From: Candidatus Hydrogenedens sp.
GTDB taxonomy: Bacteria; Hydrogenedentota; Hydrogenedentia; Hydrogenedentales; CAITNO01
NCBI GenBank assembly: GCA_012522755.1
Contig: JAAYJV010000135.1
Location: forward strand, 1-64,000
DNA: 64,000 bases
Reading direction: 5' to 3'
A program made the position numbers and the translations under genes. Under the pieces are notes generated by a model. The model did no database searches. It was not told the DNA's origin and worked only from the letters and a program-made list of their open reading frames with translations. Shown here one piece after another: positions 44,682 to 54,527 of this stretch (position 1 is the stretch's first letter; each line of letters begins with the position of its first letter).

Positions 44682-45191
44682 ATGGCGGCTGTTTATCTGG
44701 ATATATCTGACGGGGCATTGCGGCTCACCCTCGATGTGATGCTCCAGGTTGAAGGTCACCGTATTGTCGAAAAAGGCCAGGATCTGACCATTTGTGATTC
44801 CGTCAACAAAGCCCTTCAATCTGTACATGCCAATCCTGTGCTGGTTCTGGTCCCCTTCAGCCAGGTTCCTGATGCCATCATGGCCATGCAGCAGGGAGTC
44901 CGGGATTATGCCCTTCTTCCTCTTCAGCCGGGGGAAATTCCTCTTCTGGTGGCGCGTATTCTTGATGACAGCTTTGCAAAACAGGATTCGGGCGTCAACA
45001 ATGAGGGGTCTGAAGAGCTTCTTCTGAAGAATGTGGAGAAAGAACATATCCTCCGGGTACTGCGTCTTTGCAAGGGAAATCAGGTTCAAGCAGCCAGACG
45101 TCTGGGAATCGGCCGGAATACCCTCTGGCGCAAGCTGAAAGCTTACAAAGCCGAAGATGAGGAGGCCCCGGAAGAGGATCAGATGGTGTAA
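44682..45191 (+). CDS. Fis-type HTH regulator with degenerate receiver
   Basis: A 169-residue protein. The C-terminal 45 residues carry a Fis/NtrC-like HTH ([37 protein letters not shown]). The N-terminal 100 residues resemble a response-regulator fold ([40 protein letters not shown]), but the region that would hold the phospho-acceptor Asp is missing, as is the NtrC AAA+ domain. Hence no phosphorylation or sigma-54 activation is expected. The ATG at 44682 was chosen by AAAGGA five bases upstream; a GTG at 44640 overlaps the GH20 stop. The 3' end overlaps cysA by 13 bases. Confidence 0.75.
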   Translation: MAAVYLDISDGALRLTLDVMLQVEGHRIVEKGQDLTICDSVNKALQSVHANPVLVLVPFSQVPDAIMAMQQGVRDYALLPLQPGEIPLLVARILDDSFAKQDSGVNNEGSEELLLKNVEKEHILRVLRLCKGNQVQAARRLGIGRNTLWRKLKAYKAEDEEAPEEDQMV

Positions 45192-46255
45192 TCCTCTGTA
45201 AAGACCCGTGCATTACGCAGACTGACCAGTACTTTTTCACCGACTCTGGGTTTCAAAGTCGCATGTCTTTCATGGGAGATTTCAACTATGACCCGCTCAC
45301 CGCTTTCCGGTTCCAATTCCATTTTCACATGGGGCCCCGCCGATTGAATACGCCGGATGAAGGCAATAGTTCCTTCATACTCCTGTTGGTCAGGCTGAAC
45401 AGTGATATCGTAGGGTCGGACAAAAAGGCGGGCTGCTGTTCCCTCGGGGCACTTGCCTAACAGCCCGGGTACTTTCCAGGGCCCGAAAACAGCCTCCCCT
45501 CTTTCTATGCGTCCATGAAAAAGATTCACGCTGCCCAGAAACTGCATGACAAATTCTGTGCGGGGCTGATGGAAGACCTCATCGGGTGTGCCGATCTGTT
45601 CTATACGTCCTTCGTTCATGACCACAATTCTGTCGGCCAGTTCCAGCGCCTCCTCCTGATCATGAGTAACAAAGAGGCTGGTAATCTGAATCTCTTTGTG
45701 CAGACGCCGCAGCCACTTCCGCAGGTCTTCCCGTACTCGGGCATCCAGGGCCCCGAAAGGCTCGTCAAGAAGCAACACCTTGGGCTCAATGGCCAGTGCG
45801 CGCGCAAGAGCAACCCGCTGGCGTTGCCCGCCCGAGAGTTGCATGGGATAGCGGTTGCCCATGTTTTCCAGCTGGATCAGATTGAGGAGCTGTTCCACCC
45901 TGTCTTTCATTTCTTTTTTTGAGGGCCGCTCTTTTTTCGGACGCATGCGCATGCCGAAAGCGATATTGTCGAAGACGGTCATATGACGGAAGAGGGCGTA
46001 ATGCTGAAACACAAAGCCAACCTTCCTGTTTCCGGCGCGGGTATGGATCATGTTCTCATTGTTCATCATGACCTTCGCATCGGGATGTGCTTCCGGACTG
46101 TCGAGCCCGGCGATGATACGCAACAGACTGGTCTTACCAGATCCCGAGGGCCCCAGAAGAGCCATCAACTCCCCTTCTTCCACACGGAGGGATACATCGT
46201 GGAGCGCCTGGAAAGCACCAAAACACTTGGAGATGTGTTGAACTTCAATACTCAT
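45179..46255 (-). CDS. cysA: Sulfate ABC transporter ATP-binding protein
   Basis: A 358-residue CysA-type ATPase energising sulfate/thiosulfate import. Walker A is GPSGSGKT (35-42), followed by signature [15 protein letters not shown] and Walker [12 protein letters not shown]. The C-terminal TOBE-like region after 240 matches CysA. Its start overlaps cysW by four bases. It is last in the operon Rrf2-sbp-cysT-cysW-cysA and its end overlaps the convergent Fis-type gene. Confidence 0.94.
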   Translation of the reverse strand: MSIEVQHISKCFGAFQALHDVSLRVEEGELMALLGPSGSGKTSLLRIIAGLDSPEAHPDAKVMMNNENMIHTRAGNRKVGFVFQHYALFRHMTVFDNIAFGMRMRPKKERPSKKEMKDRVEQLLNLIQLENMGNRYPMQLSGGQRQRVALARALAIEPKVLLLDEPFGALDARVREDLRKWLRRLHKEIQITSLFVTHDQEEALELADRIVVMNEGRIEQIGTPDEVFHQPRTEFVMQFLGSVNLFHGRIERGEAVFGPWKVPGLLGKCPEGTAARLFVRPYDITVQPDQQEYEGTIAFIRRIQSAGPHVKMELEPESGERVIVEISHERHATLKPRVGEKVLVSLRNARVFTEDYTI

Positions 46256-47121
46256 GAGGCTGGATCTCCCGGAACAGTGTCTTCTTGCACCTGATGAACA
46301 CTTCCTCCGGAATTCAATTTCCAGAAAAAGAATTCTTTGGCAATGAGCGTCAGTAATGCCAAAAGCATCAGGAGCGAGGAAACAGCAAAAGCTGCTGTAA
46401 AATTATATTCGTTGTACAGGATTTCAATATGCAGAGGCAGAGTAACGGTTTTTCCCCGTATATGACCGGAAAGGACGGACACAGCCCCGAATTCACCCAT
46501 GGAACGCGCCACTGTCAGGATAATGCCGTAAAGGAGAGCCCATTTGATGTTGGGCAGGGTAACGTAAAAAAAAGTCTGCAAGGTGCTGGCACCCAGCGAA
46601 ACAGCGGCTTGTTCCTCTTCTGTGCCCTGCTCCTGCATGAGCGGGATAAGCTCCCGGGCCACAAAAGGGATGGTCACAAAGAGCGTGGCGATCACAATGG
46701 CCGGTGTGGAAAAGATAATGTTGAGATCGAATTTTTCAAGAAGGGATCCGAAAACACCGTGCTTGCCCAGATAAAGAATCAGAATAAAGCCGGCGATGAC
46801 AGGAGGTACGGCAAAAGGAAGATCTATCAGGGCTGAAAGAAGACTCTTGCCTCGGAACTCATATTTGGTCAGAGCCCAGGCGGCCACGATACCGAAGAGC
46901 ACATTCAAAGGAAGAGTCACAATGACAGCCAGGAAAGTAAGCCCCAGCGCAAGCAGGGTATCGGGATGGGAAATGGCATTCAAGTAGGCCTTCAGACCGC
47001 CGCCGAAAGACTCCGAAATAATCACGCAAAGAGGGAGTATGAGAAAGAGGGAGACAAAAGCCAGAGTGATGACTTGAAAGATCAGCCTGCTGAGTCTGGA
47101 AATGTAATCAGAGGAAAACAT
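46252..47121 (-). CDS. cysW: Sulfate ABC transporter permease subunit CysW
   Basis: A 289-residue permease with about six helices. The BPD_transp_1 signature loop is [32 protein letters not shown]. Together with CysT it forms the channel of the sulfate importer. Ordering on the strand and the specificity of CysA and Sbp support CysW. Its end overlaps cysA by four bases and it begins six bases after cysT. Confidence 0.92.
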   Translation of the reverse strand: MFSSDYISRLSRLIFQVITLAFVSLFLILPLCVIISESFGGGLKAYLNAISHPDTLLALGLTFLAVIVTLPLNVLFGIVAAWALTKYEFRGKSLLSALIDLPFAVPPVIAGFILILYLGKHGVFGSLLEKFDLNIIFSTPAIVIATLFVTIPFVARELIPLMQEQGTEEEQAAVSLGASTLQTFFYVTLPNIKWALLYGIILTVARSMGEFGAVSVLSGHIRGKTVTLPLHIEILYNEYNFTAAFAVSSLLMLLALLTLIAKEFFFWKLNSGGSVHQVQEDTVPGDPAS

Positions 47122-47127
47122 GGATTC

Positions 47128-47967
47128 CTAACTTCTTGGTTGAATTTTGCGGCTGTAGTGCCACTGGATAAGATGAATGGAAAGCAGGATCATGAAGGAA
47201 GCCAGCAGTGTGACAGCCGCCAGTGCCGTGGCACCATCATAATCGAACTGCTCCATTCTTCCTGCAATCAGAAGGGAAATGATCTCCGTTTTCATGGGCA
47301 TATTCCCCGATATGAAAACTACTGATCCATATTCACCCAATGCCCGGGCAAAAGCCAGAGAAAAGCCTGTGAGCAGGGCGGGACGGATTGCCGGGAAGAT
47401 GACAGCGAAGAACACGCTTATGGGAGAAGCACCGAGACTGATGGCCGCTTCCTCATATTCGCGTTCAATATCCTTCAGAGCCGGTTGAAGGCTGCGGATC
47501 ACGAAAGGCAGACTGATAAAGCTGAGGGCGACTACGACTCCCAAAGGTGCGAAGGCGACCTGTATCCCGAAGATATCCAGATACCGGCCCACCATACCAC
47601 TGCGCACATAGAGAGAAGTGAGAGCAATTCCGGAAACAGCTGTGGGCAGAGCGAAAGGAAGATCAATGAGAGCATCAATAAAAGAACAGCCGGGAAAAGG
47701 GAAACGGACCAGCGTCCAGGCGACAATAAATCCGAAAATAAGATTCAAGCCCGCAGCAATGAAGGAGGAGGCGAAAGTCAGTTTAAAAGCGGCCAGAGTA
47801 CGGGGATCCTGAAAAATATCTCTGTATAGCGTTCCGTCCAGACTCAGGGCACGGAAAGACAGCAGACTCAAAGGAACCAGTACCAGCAGGGAAAGATAGA
47901 CAAGAGTAAAGCCAAGACTGAGCCCGAAACCCGGCAGAAAATGATTTTGTGAGCCTGTCTTTTTCAT
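47128..47967 (-). CDS. cysT: Sulfate ABC transporter permease subunit CysT
   Basis: A 279-residue inner-membrane permease with six helices and the loop EEAAISLGASPISVFFAVIFPAIRPALLTG that contacts CysA. The ATG at 47967 has AGGAG five bases upstream. The ATG at 47970 adds one Met and overlaps the sbp stop (ATGA); both are possible. It pairs with CysW. Also known as CysU. Confidence 0.92.
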   Translation of the reverse strand: MKKTGSQNHFLPGFGLSLGFTLVYLSLLVLVPLSLLSFRALSLDGTLYRDIFQDPRTLAAFKLTFASSFIAAGLNLIFGFIVAWTLVRFPFPGCSFIDALIDLPFALPTAVSGIALTSLYVRSGMVGRYLDIFGIQVAFAPLGVVVALSFISLPFVIRSLQPALKDIEREYEEAAISLGASPISVFFAVIFPAIRPALLTGFSLAFARALGEYGSVVFISGNMPMKTEIISLLIAGRMEQFDYDGATALAAVTLLASFMILLSIHLIQWHYSRKIQPRS

Positions 47968-49052
47968 CATTTCTCCTGATTGGCGTAGCGCATTGCATAA
48001 AGACGGTTGAAGCAACCTGCGGGACTGAAATGCTTCTCGTGGGCCTTCTGCCAGTCGCCGAAGAACTCTTCAAGGGTAAAGAGATGGAGTTCAGGAAATT
48101 TGTCGCGATCCTCCGGAGAAGCATGCTGCATTTCACGGGGACGGAAATAATGCCGTGCAGCCAGGGCCTGACCCTCCGGACTGTACAAGCCCTCCAGATA
48201 TGCCTGTGCCACATCCCGGGTGTGGCGTTTGTCAATGACCTCATCCACCAGCGACACAGTCGGTTCTGTAAGGATACTCACGGAGGGCGTGACAATCTCC
48301 AACCTTTCCTGAGGCAATGATTTCAGAGCGAGCAAGGCTTCATTCTCCCAGGTGATCAGCACATCGCCAATGCCGCGCCGGGCGAAAGTGGTGGTCGCTC
48401 CCCGGGCACCGGAATCAAGAACAGGAACATTTCTGAATAAGGCACTGAGAAAAGCAAAAGCTTTTTCTTCCGCTTCTTGAAGCAAAGGATCATCTTCAGA
48501 AAGTCGGGAAAGCTGATCTTCATCCAGAGCCTGGAGAAGGGCATAGCCCCAGGCGGCCAGATAATTCCAACGGGCTCCCCCGGAGGTCAGGGGATTGGGC
48601 GTAATCACTTCCACCCCCACTTTGATCAGGTCACCCCAGTCTTGAATGTTTTTTGGATTGCCGGAACGTACAAGAAAAACGATTGTGGAAGTATAGGGCG
48701 CACTTCCATGGGGAAGTCGTGTCTGCCAGTCGGGCGGCAGTTTCCCCGTCTTGCTTGAAATAGCGTCAATATCATAAGCCAGCGCCAGTGTCACCACGTG
48801 GGCTTCCAATCCATCAATGACAAAACGAGCCTGTTTTCCCGATGAACCATGAGACTGCAAAACCCGGACACTCTCTCCGCTCCCTTCACAATAATTTTCC
48901 GTGAACCAGGCATTGTAATCTCTGTAAAATTCGCGGGTGGGATCATACGATACATTCATGATCTCCACTGCAGGGGCCCGGTCGGAGAAAAACTGACCGC
49001 ATCCGCTGCACAGAAGCAGTGTAAGAGTCAGAAGTATTTTCAATCCGCCCAT
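47967..49052 (-). CDS. sbp: Sulfate-binding periplasmic lipoprotein
   Basis: A 361-residue periplasmic binding protein of the Sbp/CysP type, giving sulfate to CysTW. The lipobox LLCSGCG at about 13-19 marks it as a lipoprotein. Key elements are NVSYDPTREFYRDYNAWF near the N-terminus, SHGSSGKQARFVIDGLEAHVVTLALAYDID in the ligand region, and NPLTSGGARWNYLAAWGYAL. It is the first transporter gene after the Rrf2 regulator, with an 11-base gap. In most relatives this gene is soluble, so the lipid anchor is a small variation. Confidence 0.93.
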   Translation of the reverse strand: MGGLKILLTLTLLLCSGCGQFFSDRAPAVEIMNVSYDPTREFYRDYNAWFTENYCEGSGESVRVLQSHGSSGKQARFVIDGLEAHVVTLALAYDIDAISSKTGKLPPDWQTRLPHGSAPYTSTIVFLVRSGNPKNIQDWGDLIKVGVEVITPNPLTSGGARWNYLAAWGYALLQALDEDQLSRLSEDDPLLQEAEEKAFAFLSALFRNVPVLDSGARGATTTFARRGIGDVLITWENEALLALKSLPQERLEIVTPSVSILTEPTVSLVDEVIDKRHTRDVAQAYLEGLYSPEGQALAARHYFRPREMQHASPEDRDKFPELHLFTLEEFFGDWQKAHEKHFSPAGCFNRLYAMRYANQEK

Positions 49053-49063
49053 GATTGCTTCCT

Positions 49064-49528
49064 TCAGATACCGGCTCCGTCTTTAAAGTGAATTCCAAAT
49101 ACCTCGTGAGGCGACAAGGGTATGCAGGTTGTCAGCTGGCGCAAAGTGGTCTGATCCATGCGCTGCGCCGTGTGATTGCGTATTTCGAGAAAGGTACGTC
49201 TGAATTTGCAGTGCATTTCCTGACTGCAACTTTCATATTGCGTAATGGAAACACAGCCTATAGGCGCCAGCACCCCGTCAAAGGCGCGCACAACTTCGCC
49301 CATGGTAATCTCTTCAGGATCTTTCGCAAGTTGAATCCCCCCTTCACGCCCCTGAATCGTGCTGATCCACCCTTCTTCTCTCATTTGCAAAGAGATTTGC
49401 TGCAAGAATCTATAGGGAACATCATGATGACGGGCCAGGGTACGCATGGAGATGGGCCCCTTGCCGTAATGCTCCGCAAGATAGACGAGCACTCTGAGTG
49501 CATAATCGGATTTTTTGGAAACTTTCAC
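49064..49528 (-). CDS. Rrf2 family transcriptional regulator with three cysteines
   Basis: A 154-residue winged-helix regulator. The HTH (SMRTLARHHDVPYRFLQQISLQMREEGWI) is followed by Cys92, Cys101 and Cys107, the set that binds a [2Fe-2S] cluster in IscR-like members. It starts with GTG after AAGGAG and lies directly upstream of the sulfate importer, so regulation of sulfate or Fe-S supply is likely (compare CymR, CysR). Autoregulation is possible because the region between its -10 box and start has a partial inverted repeat. Confidence 0.88.
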   Translation of the reverse strand: MKVSKKSDYALRVLVYLAEHYGKGPISMRTLARHHDVPYRFLQQISLQMREEGWISTIQGREGGIQLAKDPEEITMGEVVRAFDGVLAPIGCVSITQYESCSQEMHCKFRRTFLEIRNHTAQRMDQTTLRQLTTCIPLSPHEVFGIHFKDGAGI

Positions 49529-49877
49529 GTCTGCTCCTTATAATCACTACTTATTAGGTATTATATTGTTTTCTGAAAATAAACGCAAGCTTTTGAACCG
49601 CTTTAAGAACAAATTTGAAATGGCAAGGGTTCCATTTCTCTCCTTGGATTTGTAATTCGAATCTGGCAAAAAAGTGGTGCTCTCTGCATATTTGGCGCAT
49701 CCCCTCTCCTTTTTAGTAAAATAAGAGCTGTGAGCCATAGGAGCAAAATCCAAGATCTTGTATTTCAGGCTTTTGGCTCCCCTGTTTTCTGATATTTTTC
49801 TGCTTCCTGTTCCGCACTGTAGGATTCAGGAGTGTGCCGTATGGTCTGTTTCCTTATTCTTCGGAGTTAGTCATCCT
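49529..49877 (+). other. Intergenic region between divergent genes
   Basis: It holds the sulfate-operon promoter on the minus strand (49560-49588) and an imperfect inverted repeat, TAATCACT and ACTTATTA, between that promoter and the Rrf2 start. On the plus side toward the epimerase fusion no clear promoter was seen; an open frame runs from 49758 into the gene but lacks start signals and codes for no family element. Confidence 0.5.
49560..49588 (-). promoter_or_regulatory. Sigma-70 promoter of the Rrf2-sulfate operon
   Basis: On the minus strand TTGCGT (49588-49583), a 17-base spacer, then TATAAT (49565-49560). The -10 box is perfect and the spacing optimal. The start codon is 31 bases further on, leaving room for the regulator to bind. 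Confidence 0.7.
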
Positions 49878-52067
49878 ATGAGATTGTTAATCACTGGCGG
49901 CGGCGGTTATCTGGGCACCCTGGTTGCCGATCATGCTTTTGTCCAGGGCCATTATGTACGGATCTTCGACCGTTTTTCCTTCCTTCCCGATGGCGAGTGT
50001 CCCTACGAACTTTTTTCCCCTGATGATACCAAGGGTGGTGTTGATGTGGTTCAAGGAGATATCCGCCGCCTTCAGGAACACCCTGATTTATTGAAGGGTA
50101 TTGATGGGGTGATTCATCTTGCGGGCCTTTCCAGCGACCCCACCTGTGCGCTGGATCCGGAAATCGCCTATGAAGTCAATGTGGAATGTACCAGAGAGCT
50201 TGCACGCATGTGTGTTCAGGCCGGTATCCCCACTTTCGTTTTCGCCTCCACCTGCGCTGTCTATGGCCAGGGCGTATTTCCTATTCTTGATGAGGAAAGT
50301 CCTGTCAATCCTGTCTCAGTTTTTGCGGAAACCAAAATTGAGGCGGAGAAATCCCTGCTCTCCATGGCTTCGGCGCAGTTTCATCCGATCATCGCCAGGA
50401 TGGGAACCCTTTTCGGCCTTTCAAAACGCATGCGCTTTGATCTTGCAGTGAATCATATGACGGCCTCAGCTGTCAAAAATAAAGGTATTCTTGTGAAAGG
50501 CGGCGGCAACCAGTGGCGGCCCTTCAGTCATGTCAGTGATGCAGCCCGGATTCTTCTGACTCTGGCCACGAAATCTTCAGTGAACCGAAAGTCCGGTATT
50601 TTCAATGTGGGCTGGGATTCCATGAACAGCACCATCTCATCACTGGCGGACAGAGTCTCAGCCGCATGTGACAACGTGCCTGTTCATACAGCGCGGGACG
50701 ACGATGATCAACGCAATTATCGTGTCCGATTCTCCCGTATTGCTGAGCATCTCGATTTGCCTGAGCCCCTCTCTTTTGAACAGGGTATTGAAGAATTGAA
50801 ACCCCTTTTGGACAGAGAGGGCTTCAATCCCTTTGATGAAGCCTATTTCAATGTGGAGCGGATGAAACGGCTTCGAGCCACCCCTGTGAATGAAGGGGGC
50901 GAACCGGTGGCCGCGCGCTTTATTCCCCTGAGCAAGCCCAATCTGGCTGAAGAAGAAGAAGAGGCTGTATTACGCGCATTGCGCAGTGGCTGGCTCACTT
51001 CGGGCCCGCAGATCACGGCCTTTGAAAAAGATTTTGCCAGCCGGGTACAGGCTCCCTTTGCCGTATCTGTTTCTTCTTGCACGGCAGCCCTTCACCTCTG
51101 TCTCGCATCGCTGAATCTGCAACCCGGTGATGAGGTGCTCACGAGTCCCATCACCTGGGCGTCCACAGGCAACACCATTCTGAACATGGGCGCCAGAGTC
51201 CGTTTCGCCGATGTGGAAGCTGACACACTGAATATAGACCCGGTGCGCCTGGAAGAAGCCATTACTGATAGAACCAGGGCCATCATGCCGGTTCATATGG
51301 CCGGCTTGTCCTGCGACATGGGCGCTATCAACGCCATCGCTGAACGACACGGGATTCCTGTTGTGGAAGACGCCGCCCATGCCTTCGGCACGGAATATAA
51401 AGGGGTGCCCACGGGCGCCCGGGGCCTGGCTTGTTTCAGCTTTTATGCCACCAAGAACATCACCACCATGGAAGGCGGCATGATCACCACTGACGATGGT
51501 GATCTGGCTGTCCGGCTCCGTCGACTGGCCGGGAACGGCATGGGCAGCACAGCCTGGGATCGCTACGGACGCAGTGCTGTATCCGGGCCGGCTGAAGTAT
51601 TGGAACCGGGTTACAAATACGCTCTCAGTAATGTGAGCGCTGCATTGGGTATTGAGCAGCTGAAAAAGTTCGATGCTTTCCGGGCCTCAAGAAAGCGTAT
51701 TGCTGAGATGTATCTTTCCGTTCTTTCCGACATGCCTGAACTGGAAATGCCTCCTGATACAGAAGAAGGACGTCACGGCTGGCATCTTTTCATCATCAAA
51801 ATCCGTCCCGAATTCCTTTCTCTATCGCGAAATCGTATCATCGAAGAGTTGCGCAGAGAGAATATCGGAACGGGCATTCACTTTTACGGGCTTCATCTGC
51901 ATCAGTATTACCGGGAAACACTGGGCATGCGTCCTGAGGATTTTCCCGTGGCTACGAATGTTTCGGACCGCATCATTTCGCTTCCTCTTCATCCCGGCCT
52001 GAACGATCGCCATGTTCAGGACGTAGTGACAGCACTGAAAAAAGTCATTTCCCATTCCAGAAAATAA
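49878..52067 (+). CDS. Fusion: NAD-dependent sugar epimerase + DegT/DnrJ aminotransferase
   Basis: A 729-residue two-domain protein. Residues 1-325 are an extended SDR (MRLLITGGGGYLGT with a glycine-rich NAD loop, FASTCAVYGQG). The usual YxxxK is FAETK with Phe149 and Lys153. Residues 347-729 are a PLP enzyme of the DegT/DnrJ/EryC1/StrS family: IPLSKPNLAEEEEEAV at the start, EDAAHAFGTEYKG with the PLP-binding Asp, and the Schiff-base lysine 526 in FYATKNITT. It may make an amino-sugar nucleotide. The ATG at 49878 was chosen because the frame before it has no family sequence. Separate in most bacteria. Confidence 0.87.
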   Translation: MRLLITGGGGYLGTLVADHAFVQGHYVRIFDRFSFLPDGECPYELFSPDDTKGGVDVVQGDIRRLQEHPDLLKGIDGVIHLAGLSSDPTCALDPEIAYEVNVECTRELARMCVQAGIPTFVFASTCAVYGQGVFPILDEESPVNPVSVFAETKIEAEKSLLSMASAQFHPIIARMGTLFGLSKRMRFDLAVNHMTASAVKNKGILVKGGGNQWRPFSHVSDAARILLTLATKSSVNRKSGIFNVGWDSMNSTISSLADRVSAACDNVPVHTARDDDDQRNYRVRFSRIAEHLDLPEPLSFEQGIEELKPLLDREGFNPFDEAYFNVERMKRLRATPVNEGGEPVAARFIPLSKPNLAEEEEEAVLRALRSGWLTSGPQITAFEKDFASRVQAPFAVSVSSCTAALHLCLASLNLQPGDEVLTSPITWASTGNTILNMGARVRFADVEADTLNIDPVRLEEAITDRTRAIMPVHMAGLSCDMGAINAIAERHGIPVVEDAAHAFGTEYKGVPTGARGLACFSFYATKNITTMEGGMITTDDGDLAVRLRRLAGNGMGSTAWDRYGRSAVSGPAEVLEPGYKYALSNVSAALGIEQLKKFDAFRASRKRIAEMYLSVLSDMPELEMPPDTEEGRHGWHLFIIKIRPEFLSLSRNRIIEELRRENIGTGIHFYGLHLHQYYRETLGMRPEDFPVATNVSDRIISLPLHPGLNDRHVQDVVTALKKVISHSRK

Positions 52068-52103
52068 CGGTTGCAAAAGTCATTGTTACAGAAGACAGTT
52101 ATC

Positions 52104-54527
52104 ATGAATCCAATTGATTTAATCCTTGAAAAAAGAATTGGCACCAGGCCTGTACTGCTCCTCTCTCTTGCAGCGGCATTCCTTTTTTTCGTCAGCATTG
52201 CCGTACCGACAGCTCAGGCTCTGGAAGCGGGTGCCGCAAAAGTGGAAATCACTCCTCCTGTGGGCACCCCGCTCAACGGATACGGGGATCGCATGGGCCG
52301 TCCCTCCACGGCTGTCCATGATCCCCTCTGGGCCCGCACGGTATTTCTCGATGACGGAAGCACCCGCTTTTTTCTCATTAGCCTCGATCTGGTGGCTGTG
52401 AATCCTGAACTGCGCGAGCGGGTATTGGAACTGTATTCCGGTGCTGTACCCAAAGAAAACGTGCTCATGGTGGCCACACACACCCATAATGGCCATGGCG
52501 GCATGTGCAGGAATCTATTGCTGCGCAGCGTCTCCGGGCGTTTTATCCCCGAGGTACTGGAAGCCACAGCGGAGAAAATCGTGGAGTCCATGAAGAAGGC
52601 CTATTCCAACAGAACTCGGGCCGCTCTGGGTTATGGACTGGGCAACAGCGAAGGTCTCTCTGTGAACAGGCGTTTTGCCAATGGGCCTGCAGAAACACAA
52701 TTTGGCGTCATCCGCATAGAAGATGCCGACGGCAAACCCATTGCCCTGATCACGAATTTCACGGGTCACCCCACTTCCATGGGCGGCGAGGACAAATATT
52801 CTTTTTCAGCGGACTATCCCGGATATTATTATCTGGAAATTGAATCTCTGGCGGGAGAAGAATGTGTCGCTCTTTTTCTGAACGGCGCCCAGGGCAACCA
52901 GACCATTTCCGGGCCTTCAGTCAAATCTGATATGAGTCGCACGGAAGGGGTAGGCCGTGAAATAGCTCAAAAGGCCCATGCTCTGTCCAAAGATCTGGCT
53001 TTCAGCGACGTGATCTTCAAGCTCAGCCATAAAAAAGCCCTGTTGCCTTTGACTCTGGCCGACAATCTTCAGCCCGAAAGTGCGGATCTCTATTCTCTGG
53101 AGATCAACGATCTTCTCATTTCTTTTTTCCCGGGCGAACCCTGCGTGGAAATCGGGCTCAACCTGAGAGAACGTGCTCTGGACCGGGGCTACGAGGCTCA
53201 TTGGTCTGTGGGGCTGGCCAACGATTACCTCATGTATTTTGTGCCCCGCTCCCTCTATCCCTATCCCGAATATGAATCCTTCATGAACTTCTTCGGCCCC
53301 GGTATGGAAGACTGGCTTTACCGCGAATTCGAAAGCCTCATGAGCCGCAAGATGCTTGTGGAATCCATAGACAGCCTGGATGACGAAGTGGTGGAAGATA
53401 TGATTCCTCATGAGCCTCAGGAGTCACAGTCCGTATTCACTGTCCGGGGATCCGCTCATGAAATGGGCCTGGCACGAGGAAACTTCTTTCAAGATTCAAT
53501 TCAAAAGAAATATAAAGAGCGTATTTTCGATCCTGTAGACACAGGCAAGTGGTATGCCCCGGGAAGCTGGTGGAAAGGCGCACCCTCTTTCATGAATCTC
53601 ACGCCCGTGGCACTCACATCTCTGGGCATGGGCTCCCGGTCTCTTCTGCTGGGCTTATCCGAGGATTACATCCGTGAAATGGAAGGCCTGGCCGAGGGAG
53701 CCGGACTTCCTTTTGACGGTCTCTGGCTCATGCAGCATGCACGCCTGTATACGCTGGTGAAAGACCAGGCTGAACTCTTCTCTCTGCCCCTGTGCACAAT
53801 GGTTGCCCTCACCGGCGATTACACGGGCACCGGGGATCTTCTGCTGGGTCGCACCCTGGACTGGGTTGATGAAGAGGAAGATCTGATCCTCCGCACATTG
53901 CCGGAAAGTGGCATCCCCTCCCTTCAGGTGGGCTTCGATTGGACAGCCGGTGTATTGACAGGGTTGAATCAGGAACGGCTTTTCCTGAGTCTTGAATATG
54001 TACCCTACGGCGAGGATGTCATGCCTCCAGAGGCTCCTGTGGAATTTCTGCTGGGCGAACTGCTGCGCCGCTGTTCCTCATACAGCGAAGCCGTGGAGCG
54101 TCTGACCAGTGCTGATTACATCAGAAATTACCATGTACTCGTAGCGGGCTATGATGGTGAAAAATCTTCGGCCGCTGTGGTGGAGTATGGAGACAAGATC
54201 ACGGTGCGTCATGCGGAAGAAGGCATTCTCCTGGGGGTATTGCCTGAAACAGAGGGGATCCCCGAAGAGACCCGTACACGCTATCAGTTCTTATATGAAA
54301 AACTGAAGGAAACCCCCGTTACGGACAGAGAAGAATTGGGAGTTCTGCTCACCCCCCCACTCCCTGACGAAGGAGGAAACATGAATCGTCTGTGGAACGA
54401 TTACTCCCGCCATTGCGTTGTTCTTCATCTGTCTGAGGCCGAACTCTCCTGTGCCATGAGAGAGGCCAATGGGGAAGCAGGCACCTTTATCACCCAGCCT
54501 GTAAGAGAGGAAGTGCATCATGACTGA
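52104..54527 (+). CDS. Fusion: neutral-ceramidase-like domain + C45 Ntn-hydrolase domain
   Basis: An 807-residue protein with an N-terminal signal or anchor (residues 17-39). Residues 44-410 resemble neutral/alkaline ceramidases: GAAKVEITPPVGTPLNGYG, Zn-site THTHNGHGG with His126 and His128, a further His222 in NFTGHPT, and FFPGEP. Residues 450-790 resemble C45 acyltransferases/hydrolases: VRGSAHEMGLARG, the probable nucleophile Cys564 in SLPLCTMVAL, and GRTLDWVD. An Ntn mechanism would need cleavage before Cys564. The ATG at 52104 was chosen from the signal. It overlaps the next gene by eight bases. Confidence 0.75.
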   Translation: MNPIDLILEKRIGTRPVLLLSLAAAFLFFVSIAVPTAQALEAGAAKVEITPPVGTPLNGYGDRMGRPSTAVHDPLWARTVFLDDGSTRFFLISLDLVAVNPELRERVLELYSGAVPKENVLMVATHTHNGHGGMCRNLLLRSVSGRFIPEVLEATAEKIVESMKKAYSNRTRAALGYGLGNSEGLSVNRRFANGPAETQFGVIRIEDADGKPIALITNFTGHPTSMGGEDKYSFSADYPGYYYLEIESLAGEECVALFLNGAQGNQTISGPSVKSDMSRTEGVGREIAQKAHALSKDLAFSDVIFKLSHKKALLPLTLADNLQPESADLYSLEINDLLISFFPGEPCVEIGLNLRERALDRGYEAHWSVGLANDYLMYFVPRSLYPYPEYESFMNFFGPGMEDWLYREFESLMSRKMLVESIDSLDDEVVEDMIPHEPQESQSVFTVRGSAHEMGLARGNFFQDSIQKKYKERIFDPVDTGKWYAPGSWWKGAPSFMNLTPVALTSLGMGSRSLLLGLSEDYIREMEGLAEGAGLPFDGLWLMQHARLYTLVKDQAELFSLPLCTMVALTGDYTGTGDLLLGRTLDWVDEEEDLILRTLPESGIPSLQVGFDWTAGVLTGLNQERLFLSLEYVPYGEDVMPPEAPVEFLLGELLRRCSSYSEAVERLTSADYIRNYHVLVAGYDGEKSSAAVVEYGDKITVRHAEEGILLGVLPETEGIPEETRTRYQFLYEKLKETPVTDREELGVLLTPPLPDEGGNMNRLWNDYSRHCVVLHLSEAELSCAMREANGEAGTFITQPVREEVHHD

